A DNA stretch of 64,000 nt from Trichaptum fuscoviolaceum (Eukaryota > Basidiomycota > Agaricomycetes > Hymenochaetales > Trichaptaceae), in NCBI GenBank assembly GCA_910574455.1, contig CAJSYZ010000005.1, positions 558,001 through 622,000 on the forward strand, written 5' to 3'. The position numbers and the translations under genes are program-made. Positions 33,801-43,536 of the stretch are shown one piece after another (the stretch's first letter is position 1; each line of letters opens with the position of its first letter). The notes under the pieces were generated by a model. That model saw nothing but the letters and a program-made list of their open reading frames with translations, was not told the DNA's origin and ran no database searches.

Positions 33801-36800
33801 ACACGTGTGCGAAATGGAAGTTCACCTTTGGAATCTTCTTTCCTAGCCTTTTTTGCAGGCTCCCTGTTTGGCTCATCCATACTCGCTGCTTCGCATTAAG
33901 GTGAGTCACAGTGTTCAACCTCCAAGCTTTGAGATCATCTGAAAATGTATAGGCAATGTTACTCACGAATATCCAAGTCTTCGTTGTGTCCATCTTCACA
34001 ACCCGATACGTCTTTAACATCGTTCTTCGAGTCTGTTTATGCCAGTTCAAATGATCTGTGTCATCACTGATCTAAAGTTGAAGACTTACTGCTAGCTTCG
34101 CCTTTTGGCTTTCTACGTCCACGTTTGCCAGTGAGTTTGGGCACTGTTGAGCCCATCTGGGTGCGTGTCTCAAGAGCCTTTGACAAGTTGTTTTCAAGCT
34201 CTACGGTCTCTAGCATCGCTGCTTCTTGGTTCTCTGCTGCAGTCACCTTCTTGCGAACCTTGTCAGCTGCCTTTGTTCTTTTGCTGCCCGTTTTTGCTCC
34301 GCAGCGAGTTTTTTCCTCTCTTTCGCAACCGCGACTTGCTGGGCCGCAGCTCTGCGGAAGGCTGCCCGCTCTTCCTTCTGCTTTTCCTTCTCTTCCTTCT
34401 CCTTCAATGCCTCATCCCGCCTCTCTGCCTGCCGTACTTTCCTTTTCTCTTTTTCTTCCTTCTCCCGCAATATCTCCTCCTGTGTTCGTCTTGTTCTGAG
34501 TTGTCCAACGACTGCTCCGGGGTGCTTTTCGCTGTTCTTAGCTCTTGTCTGTCTTTGAGTTGACATTTTGTGCAGTGTTTTGAGACTTGTATGATGATAA
34601 GATGTGTCGAAGGTGCAAGTTCAAGATCAGGGAGGCGGGGGCGTCTATCTTAGACAAGTTGAAAATTTACGCCCACTACTACCGTGACTACTCTATGACT
34701 AATTTTAACTCAGGTTCAAGTTCACTGGCACTCCGAGTCCGAGTCACTGCCAGTGCTAGCAGCCTGCCAGTGCCAGTGAGGCTCAGCTGTGAGTCCCAAT
34801 TGTCAACATGTACTACTACTGAGGTTACATTCAAGTTGATGCCAGCGACACGGAAAAAGCACGATCCCTTTCATTTTCCACCAACTATTCGATGCACCTT
34901 GCCCGGCTGTAGTAGGACGTTCAAGAGTCAATCTGGAAGAGCAAGACATGAATATTCAGCTCATCCGACGTCATTCTTGGCAAGTTCTTCTGCTTGTGGT
35001 CATGAATATGAATTGTCACCTATTCGACCCATACGAGCTCCAAGTCCTCAACTTGAAGCTCTCCTGAGGTCGTCCGAACTTCCATCAGAGGGTCATCTTG
35101 AGAGCGGCTCTGACTCCTACGATTACGATATTTCCATGCTTACACAGGATATCTCGATGCTCAGTATAGGCCGAGACGAGCTGCTTCAAGATTTGGACAG
35201 ACCTGATTCTCTGTCCCATTCTGTCACCGGAAGTGACAGTGGCCGTTCTGAAGACTTGGATTCCGACATTGGAGATTATGAGGAGAGCGAGGATAACTTG
35301 AAGGTGTATCACAGATACTTGAATGGTGCGCGCCAAATCAATTGTTCCCGGTTTACTGTAGCATTTTGACACCAAACATTGTGCAGCCACTCCATGCGAT
35401 GCAGAAGGGAACTTCTTAGAATACGAAGACTCACCCGCTCCGCGAAACGAATCTGCGTCAAATGACTGGTTTCCATATTCGTGCCGAGCAGATTTTGAGC
35501 TCGCAGATTTTCTCTATCGGGAAGAGCAAATGTCTGCTGGGAACATAACAAAGCTTCTGGGAATCATGAAGGCTTATCAGCTGATTCAGGAGGCGGAGAA
35601 TGTAAAATCTTGCGGATGTTCCGAATTGGATGCGACAGAGCCTGACGATGACTTGGATCTGGGTTCAACTAGTACGCTACTCGATGGAGATGCGCAAAAA
35701 ATGTATAACATCATTGATGCTACGAAAGTCGGTGATGTGTCTTGGAAATCCTTTAGTAACTTCTACACGGACGATCATAGCCAAAAGGCAACAAACGAGA
35801 ACACCGAGTCATGGAAGAGGAAAGAATATGATGTATGGTATCGGGATCCTTTGGAAGTGATCCGGAATTTGGTGGACAATCCGGCGTTGGAAGGCGAATT
35901 CGACTATGTCCCGTTTCGTGAGTATCAGCCGAAAGAGGACTCTGATGACAACAAAGAACGAGTCTTCAGAAACTACATGTCCGGAAATTTTGCTTGAGAA
36001 CAGGCTGTAAGTCATGAATCATGCAGCATTCGAAGTTGGAGGAAGTGTACTGATTATCCTTGACTTAGAACAAAATCTACGCCGAAGATAAAGCAGTTCA
36101 TGGGTCCATGTTCGTTCCGGTAATTTTAGGGAGTGACAAGACAACAGTTTCCGTTGGAACTGGCAACAACGAATATTATCCGTTATATCTCTCAATAGGA
36201 AATGTATCTAACAAGGCCCGGCGGTCCCAAAAGTTGAATACAGTCCAGCTCGTAGCATTTCTAGCAATACCAAAGAGTGTGTGTTACAAACTTGAAGTGA
36301 CCTATTCGATTGTGTTCTGACACTTCAAGTTTGCAGCTGAGCGGCAATACGAAAAGTCAGATGACTTCCGTCGCTTTAGACATCAAATCTTTCATTCATC
36401 TATATCAAGAATCTTGAGTCCACTGAAGACCGCAATGTCTATAAACAATGAACAAACCATGCTCCGGTGCCCTGATGGTCACTTGCGTAGGTCGGTTCTC
36501 GGACTCGGCTCGTATATAGCCGATTATCCGGAACAGGTGAGTCTATGCGCAATATGCACTGGATGGTGCTGCAAGTAAGTATTGTCCTTTCCAAAAATCA
36601 CATCCGACTCGAGTTCGAGAAAATGGCTTAATGCAGCTACTATATAGATGTACAACACCTCACAAGAACCTAGATAATCCGGAATTTGTTACAAATCCTC
36701 GAACAAAAGAGCTACACGAACGATTGATAGAACAGGTGGATGACAATAGCATAAGTAGAGCCACAATTCGTAAGGAGTATGGGTTCCACCAAGATATCGT

Positions 36801-36804
36801 CGTA

Positions 36805-38267
36805 TAGAGCATGACACGGGTGCACCCGTAGGTACCCGTGATCCGCGAATGCAGGTACCTGCGCAAAAAAAAGTGCTACCTGGATCCGACCCGGAACCGT
36901 GGGAAACGGATCCAGGTGCACCCGCACCCGTTACCTGCAGGTATTGCAGGTACCTGTTGGCACCCGCAGGTAGTTAGCTTTAAATGTTGTAATAAAGAGA
37001 TAAAATAAAAGAACAACTTACCAGAGTGGGCAGCCTTGCATGAACCACGACCGATTGAAAGGCGCGCGAGCTGCGCCGCGATGGCGGGAAAAAAAACAGT
37101 ATGGGGGAAAGGAATGGGGCCATGGCGACGACGCTTTGCCAGGCGTCCATGGGCAACTTCACAGGCGCAGCAGGCAAGTTGACCTTGGGCAGTGGCAGGA
37201 GTGGGTTTGGGCGTGGATGCGTCATCGCTCGATGCCTGCCCAAAGAATGAGATGGGGGAATGGGAGGCCTGGCGTGCAGACCTCCATGTCCAGCACGGAG
37301 TTTCGAAGAGTTACTGCACAAAAACTGCAAAAAAAAAACAGACGAACATGAACATCCGACTTCATGCAGACAATACACGACTAGAAAAGCAGTTGAACGT
37401 ACCTTTCCACCTTGTCTTTCGCTGAACTACCTCTGCCCCGCCTGCCGTCGCCATAACCGTTGCCAATCTCCGGCGACTGCACTGCTGCTGCTGGGGCTGA
37501 CTGTACTGGGCGGACAGTGCCGCTGCTGCAGTCGCCCTGCACTGCTGTGGCGCGAGTGCATCACCGCCGCCAGGGGATTCGGGCTTGGACGAATCTGGAT
37601 GGGCTTGGAGAGGGCAAAGAAAGTCCTAGACGGAGGCGGCGGGCGCCGAGGGGTTGCGACGGTGGAAGTTGGCCGACGACGCAAACTGCTTGTGGGGCCG
37701 CATCATGAGTGCGGGAGACGATGGTGTTGCGGTTGCTGAACGAGCAGCATGTCGAGGGCGACAAGCGGCATCAATGACGAGATCAGTGCGAAGAAGGGAA
37801 GAGAAAAGTGAGAAAAGACATACCAGAAGGCCAGTTCAACCTCTGCAGTACGAGACTCTAGCTTGATCTTCGCCGCGATCCTGTTTTGCGGTCAACCGCG
37901 CGGGCGAAAGACGAGCGCGCAGTTAGCGAGGAGGCGGAAATCGGGGACAATATTGTCGTCGTAGTAGGCGGCTTCGAGGTCTTCAACTGTAACTTCCATA
38001 GGGTGCTTCGAGAGAGAGGTTGAAGGGTGGGTTGTGAGCAAAAGTAATGGTACATCGTTGCGTTCGTCGCACTCATGACGAGTGCACGTGACTGCGCAGG
38101 TACCCGTGAGTACCTGTGCAGGTACCTGGGGGAGGAAAAAGTCAAACCTGGATCCGCAGGTAACCGTGGGAAACAGGTACCTGCATGCGGGTGACCCGTA
38201 ACCGCAGGTATTTTGGCACAGGTACCTACAGGTACCTACGGGTGACTCGCACCCGTGTCATGCTCTA
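36805..38267. mobile_element. 1463-bp non-autonomous hAT-like element
   Basis: Perfect 19-bp terminal inverted repeats (TAGAGCATGACACGGGTGC) and an 8-bp target duplication TCGTCGTA (36797-36804 and 38268-38275). Both ends carry subterminal arrays of CAGGTACCTG, ACCCGTG and CCTGGATCC words, typical of hAT transposase-binding regions. The interior (about 37000-38060) is GC-rich and contains no transposase motif. Confidence 0.9.
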
Positions 38268-39133
38268 TCGTCGTATGTGTTCCAACTTCAAGTTGTCCAT
38301 TAGATGCACTTACCGCAACTATGTTCCGTAGCCCTTCACCAATGATTTTCCGCGTGCAGATATATGCGATCTCATTTCTCCAGACCTACTGCACCAAATC
38401 ATCAAAGGCGTATTCAAGGATCACCTTGTTGAGTGGATTTGCCAGAGCTTGACCACGACGGAGCTGGACGTTGTGGATAGAAGGTACCGTCTCTCACAAG
38501 ACATATATTGCAAATGCCTTTGCTAACTTCCACGTAGAATAAGAGTTGCTGCTCCCTTTCCTGGACTTCGTAGATTCCCCGAAGGCCGAGGCTTCAAGCA
38601 ATGGACAGGCAATGATTCTAAGGCACTTATGAAAGTATGTGACCTTTCTATCTTGTTTGAGGCGGTGGTTTGCTGATATTTGATGCAATTTGCTTAGGTG
38701 TATCTTCCGGCTATCGTGGGCATTGCGCACGATGATATGATTCGCGCATTGAGTGCATTTCTGGACTTCTGTTACCTTGTGCGTCGGTACACGATTACAG
38801 CCTCAACTCTTGATCAAATAAAAGCCTCTCTGGATCACTTTCATCAATTTCGGCAAATATTCATAGCCAAGGGCATCCGGGATAACTTCTCACTGCCACG
38901 ACAGCATGCCATGGTCCACTATCCTACAATGATCCCTCTCTTTGCTGCACCGAGCGGGCTGTGCTCATCAATCACAGAGAATAAACACATTTACGCGGTC
39001 AAGGAAACATGGCAACGCTCAAACAGAAATGATCCTTTGGGTCAGATGATCACAGCAAACGAACGACTAAGTAAACTCATTGCAGCCAGGGCAGACTTCA
39101 AAAGGCGTGGAATGCTGGACGATTCGTTGGCGG

Positions 39134-39682
39134 TGTTACGCATCAAGCTGCTTACCCTTGTTTACACATTGTTTATGTTCCCCCTCACCCTTTTCTCTCA
39201 CCCTTTCTACCTGCATGTGCGTACACACATTGCATCATTCTTTCATCATCGACTCCACACTCCGATGGCTCCACTCGCTCCACCTTCACTCCGAGAGCCC
39301 CAGAGACTTCCACTCCGATGATACATCATTCTACTCCACTCTACTCCACCTATGCTCTGATCTGACATCATCCTCCATTAATTAGAGCCACTATGACGGA
39401 CTCACTCCACTTCTGACCCGCGATGATGTAGTTTCATTCCTTGCTCCACTCTATTGTTCTCTGTAGTATATAAGGCCATGTACATAGCGCCCCAGGATGA
39501 CACTTAAGTCAATCCTCCTATAGTCTTTTACAATCACGTACCAAAGACTCTGTTCACCCACGACTTCCGGTATAGAGACCCTCACAAAGCGGACCCTCTA
39601 TACTGTACTTGCTACTTCACCCAACAACGCTTTGGTCACTTATCATTTCCGTGATAAGTCCATCGAAGCCGTGAACGTAACA
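39134..39682 (+). repeat. 5' LTR of gypsy element 2
   Basis: 549 bp, TGTTACGC...GTAACA. TATATAA at 39467-39473; the self-priming 11-mer AAGTCAATCCT at 39506-39516, 39 nt below the TATA start, marks the probable transcript start. All ATGs of the LTR (for example 39478 and 39497) lie upstream of that point. Confidence 0.95.
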
Positions 39683-39685
39683 ATT

Positions 39686-39696
39686 AGGATTGACTT
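39686..39696 (+). promoter_or_regulatory. Self-priming primer-binding site of gypsy element 2
   Basis: AGGATTGACTT, three nt after the LTR, is the exact complement of AAGTCAATCCT at 39506-39516; pairing stops on both sides, giving exactly 11 bp as in Tf1. No match to a tRNA 3' end was recognised here. Confidence 0.8.
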
Positions 39697-40773
39697 CTTT
39701 CTCATCTGAGATCGATCTCAACTCCGAATCACCCCCCCTCTACGCTCTACCACATTCTACAGCAGTATAAATCGGTACACCCTACGCATTCCAATCCGGA
39801 ATACTGACGGTTAAGTATTACAACTGGCCCTTGTCTACTAACTATCAACTAGGAACGAAAGGAATACGAACGACAGTACGATTGAATACACCAAGCATAC
39901 AGTGCTATACTTGGAAGGAAGCGACAGACAAGTAATCGCAGAAATTAAGCAGGTTCACGACAGAATTTACGGTCCTTGTTACGCGTTTGGTTGGTGATAG
40001 CGTGAAGCAGAGGATCGCGACCCATTCAAGCAGCTTAGCCACGTCCAACGTAACTTGAAGAGAAGAAGGAAGCAGGGGAAAGGTCTCATCCACCACAGAA
40101 AACTGCCACAGCCGGAAGACAAGCATACCCTCACTCGTAGACGACAGCAATACACGGTGAACATCGAAACAGATTATCCAGCGAACCTAGGAAGACAGAA
40201 AGGACAAGGTATCCGAAGACGTTAATATCACTCACGCATACTCTTGTAGCTCAAAGGGTTGATAACCCGAGGAAGTGCCCAACCTGAGGATTACTATACT
40301 ACTCGCCGATCGCACGGAACTACCGTTGGCAGGCGTACTAAGGATCAACATCCTTAACCCCGTCTCCATCTACGACTTACAACCCACTTCATACCAATCC
40401 GACACACCCCCTCATAACCCCTCCGAACTTGACGAAAGCAGGACAGACCCACAGGACTATTCCGAGTACGAACATCGAACACAAGAAGATAACGAAAGCC
40501 TCTACGATCAACTTGTACCCCCCTGATTAGAACCCACCGTTACTCAGGAAACCTACGCATACTCCGCCGAGGAAGGAACAGATTTCGAGAACCCAAGCCA
40601 CCATTGGAACGAAGTATCTGAGCACAACAGATTACTACCTCCCGTGACTCCGAATCACTCCAACCCTCCGATCACTACACCCCCAAGCGTAGAACAAGCC
40701 CTACGTCCCTTCCCTCAACTTCGAACGACCGAACAAACTCCCACACCCGCTCCAGGACCTTCCAGAACTTTAG

Positions 40774-41373
40774 GAAACCTCAGACAAACTTTCCAAAGGA
40801 CAGGAAGACGACTCAGGAATACATTACAACAACCAATTAATCAATCTGGCGAATCAAGCTCCCGCTCCCGCCCCCAACTTCGACCAACTAATTGAAGACA
40901 ACTATCAGCACCTTGTCAATAGTGCATTAGTTCATCCGATCCAACAGAACTCCAAATACGACCTACAATACCTCCAACTCCGTCTACACTCTATACGACA
41001 CGACCCCATTAATTGGATCTACCGACACGGCATCTTTTGGTTCGAAGGAAAGCCATACATTCCCGATTGTTACCTTCGCAAAGGCCTTATTGGAATCTGC
41101 CACACCAAAGTTGACAACGCCATTGATCATTTCTCCGAAAGAGAAACCCTCTTGAACCTCACATCAATCGTTTATTGGCCCGGACAACCCCAGGACGTTG
41201 CAACCGAAATACGGAAGTGTATTTGTTACCTACTACACTCTGAACCACCCACCCAAGTTGCCAGCCCACCTCTCGAAGCATCCATCCGATCCATTACTCC
41301 ACCCCCTGTTGAACCCGAAGAAGGAAGCCGAACCGTTACTCCGACTCCCCCAGCAAACGAAGACACCAACTGA
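40774..41373 (+). other. Leader open frame with integrase HHCC-like zinc-binding region
   Basis: No ATG, so not a conventional gene. The translation includes FWFEGKPYIPDCYLRKGL, then a Cys-His pair, a second His eight residues on, TLLNLTSIVYWPGQPQDV and CIC. It lines up with the integrase zinc region of the same element's Pol (VHFRNKIYVPKNKEIM, LHH, NH, TYYWPRM, CAIC). The last pair is C-x-C instead of C-x2-C, so metal binding is doubtful. Preceding sequence is Pro-rich, following sequence is Pro/Thr-rich to TGA at 41371. Confidence 0.5.
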
Positions 41374-42393
41374 ATTAAAATTCAGTAACTCGTTAAACTG
41401 GCGCCGAAAGACAGACCACCAGTCCCAGGAAAATACGTACCCATAGCAGCACAAGTACCCGTTGGAGTTACCCGCCCAGAAAACGCTGAATTTGACCCAG
41501 TAAACCGAGCCTGGTACAGACTTGACAAATCCAGAAGAAAAGTCTACCTTCATTTTCACTCAGGACACGACACCTGGAGAGCAATCTCGCATACAATCAA
41601 GAACCCTACCACATACTACAAACAGGTTAATACTTGGTACGCAGGAATCGAACCCAGTCAGGAAGAAATCGACCAGATACTTGCAAGAACATCAAGAACA
41701 GGCAGTCGACTTAACTCACCCAGAGTTGTTTCTTCTCGACTCGCATCACCTGCTCCTTCACAACACTCGCCATTAACCACTACTCAACCAGAAGCACCAC
41801 CAGCTAAAACCGAAGCACCACCCGCTGAATCGACAGCACTACCCTCATTATCTTACGCAGCAGCAGCAGCACCTAAAGCTGAACAAACCTCCCCACTCCT
41901 CACATTCACCCAACCGAAGGCTGAAACACCCGCACCTGTTTCTGAACTCGAATCCGAAGAACCAGAACTTGTAGGACAATTCGAAGGACTCCGCATTGAC
42001 ACCAGATTTGAAGAAGGCGCAACTTGGATACCCACTTGGACTCCGCCTCCCAAGAACTACACTTCGCAGGAGACACAAACTATCCTCACTCTCGAGCAAC
42101 TAGAGAAAGAGGAAAGAGAACTAAGAAGGCGCAGACGAGAATCTGAAGAAGAAAGTTCAGAAGAAGACTCAGAAGATTCAGAAGACACCGAAGCCGAGCA
42201 CACGGCACACACCGCCGAAGGATCTACACACTCAGCCGCAGGATCTACATCGGTTAACGCCAACAATAGCAACCGAAGCTCACCCGTACCCGTAATTCTG
42301 GAAAACAACGAACACCCCGATCAGGAAAACCTTCCACAGCCACCCCCACCCCCACCATCACCTACACCCCCAGGAACCCCAGTGGTAGTCGAA

Positions 42394-43536
42394 ATGGCCG
42401 AACAAGCAGACCATCAACCGCGAGGCACCGGAGCAAACAAACCTTTTAACTTTACCGGCAAACGAAGCGAAGCTAGCCGATGGCTTAGCCTTGTTGAAAA
42501 CTACTTGGCACTTAACGATTTGGACTATGCAACCGATCAACGCAAAATACGATTTGCGCTCTCCTTTTGCACTGAAGGACCCGCTGCAATCTTTGCAAAG
42601 AATGTTAAAGACGAACAGGACAATGCACAATGGGTCATGACTTGGCAACAATTTGTGGACAAATTCAAGTCACATTTCATCTCAACCGATTACATCGCCG
42701 ACGCATTCAAGGAACTCTCTAGCCTTAAGCAAGCACCTACGGACAAAATCGACGATTACATTCATAACTTCCAGCGACTCGCACGTGAAGCGAACATCAC
42801 CGACTTCACAGTACTCTTTTCCATGTTCAAGAATGGATTACTCCGCCACACGCGAACCGCACTACTTCAGAAGGATATCCCAGTTCCAGACAATGGAATA
42901 AAGATAATGGCACCTTACTACGAAGCAGCCAGGAAGATAGGAAAATCATATGAGGAGATCTATCAGGACAACCGCCCGTTCAATCGACTCCGCAACCGTT
43001 ATGGACAATCTTCATATAATCGACCTCGATTCAACAAATTTCGCAGACGACGACTCAACGAAATGGACATAGATTCTGAACCCGAATCAGACCAACCCGA
43101 GGAACCAGAAAATTTGGAAGAATCATTCAAGCTCTACGCGATGTACTTCAACAAGCTTACGCCCGAGGAAAAGAAGAAAGCGCAAGCAGATGGACTCTGT
43201 TTCTACTGCAAGAAGGCAGGACATTTCGCAAACAAATGCCCTTCGCGTCCCGCACGCACCTCGAAGTTCCGAAGCTCAGGAAAATCCCCAAGGAAATTCC
43301 AGAACAACTTCAGACGAAACAATGGACGATTCAAGAAGCGAAACATCAACTCGATGGAACTTGACGAAGAACCCGATGACCCGGACGATTTGATTGCTGA
43401 ACGCGCAATCCAGATCCATGAAATGATGACAGACCTCAATGGACAAGAACAGGAAGCATTATTCAACATGCTAGACGAAATGCCCGATCCCAATGACGAC
43501 AACGATGATTTTGACGATGATGATGGAAATTTTTGA
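42394..43536 (+). CDS. Gag of gypsy element 2
   Basis: 380 aa from the first ATG of the predicted transcript (MAEQADHQPRG). Capsid-type region NKPFNFTGKRSEASRWLSLV, QWVMTWQQFVDKFKSHFIST, then an Arg-rich stretch and a zinc knuckle CFYCKKAGHFANKC (about residues 266-279). C-terminus is Asp-rich (DDFDDDDGNF). The reading frame is open upstream to 41389 without an ATG, so an N-terminally extended Gag is possible only by non-ATG initiation. Confidence 0.92.
   Translation: MAEQADHQPRGTGANKPFNFTGKRSEASRWLSLVENYLALNDLDYATDQRKIRFALSFCTEGPAAIFAKNVKDEQDNAQWVMTWQQFVDKFKSHFISTDYIADAFKELSSLKQAPTDKIDDYIHNFQRLAREANITDFTVLFSMFKNGLLRHTRTALLQKDIPVPDNGIKIMAPYYEAARKIGKSYEEIYQDNRPFNRLRNRYGQSSYNRPRFNKFRRRRLNEMDIDSEPESDQPEEPENLEESFKLYAMYFNKLTPEEKKKAQADGLCFYCKKAGHFANKCPSRPARTSKFRSSGKSPRKFQNNFRRNNGRFKKRNINSMELDEEPDDPDDLIAERAIQIHEMMTDLNGQEQEALFNMLDEMPDPNDDNDDFDDDDGNF
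43527..43533 (+). promoter_or_regulatory. Candidate -1 ribosomal frameshift site, gag/pol of element 2
   Basis: Heptamer A-AAT-TTT directly abuts the gag stop TGA (43534-43536). Slipping back one base continues as TTG ATC AAC into the protease frame. It fits X-XXY-YYZ; a downstream structure was not assessed. Confidence 0.6.

Larger units (their letters stand above)
23938..34566 (-). pseudogene. Basidiomycete hypothetical gene split by gypsy element 1
   Basis: Start at 34566: a charged N-terminus (MSTQRQTRAKNSEKHPGAVV, then long Glu/Lys/Arg helices to about 34245). Further exons on the minus strand include 34240-34064 (Lys-rich GKRGRRKPKG), 33880-33540, several short exons between 33130 and 31920, 31740-31455 (LPPGTQAGWTHILLPSLFRA), 31402-31228 and 31165-31013. 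The exon starting at 30952 reads VAIDKQVARLQNIKEELGGA and is cut at the retrotransposon; removing the element with one copy of the 5-bp duplication continues it in frame as EWYFTSALWQPHTDDYVNLL to 23938. The C-terminus is a run of Gly/Asp/Glu repeats. I recognise the arrangement as one of the expanded lysine-rich-N-terminus families of Agaricomycetes; no function is known to me. Disrupted by the 6.3-kb insert; exon details in 31.9-33.5 kb are uncertain. Confidence 0.6.
39683..42393 (+). other. ATG-free leader of gypsy element 2
   Basis: Line-by-line reading of 39506-42393 finds no ATG in any of the three sense frames, against about 46 CAT triplets. The leader is not low-complexity: it holds open stretches 40275-40895 (broken once by TGA at 40524), 40774-41373 and 41389-42393, the last being in the gag frame. 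The first ATG is 42394 in a good context (GAAATGG). Either ribosomes scan the entire leader, or it is removed by splicing or read from non-ATG starts. Confidence 0.85.

Noticed and set aside
33380..34690. Inverted words CTACTACCGTGAC near 33385 and 34680 as terminal repeats of an element
   Set aside because: Only about 13 bp match, no target duplication was found, and both lie within or beside the exons of one gene.
37260..37739. Cys-rich open frame inside the hAT-like element
   Set aside because: No hAT dimerisation or BED motif; composition follows the GC-rich interior.
41399..41405. TGGCGCC, reminiscent of a tRNA-Lys primer-binding site
   Set aside because: It lies 1.7 kb inside the element and far from the LTR; the 11-nt self-priming match at 39686 is adjacent to the LTR and supported by the second element.
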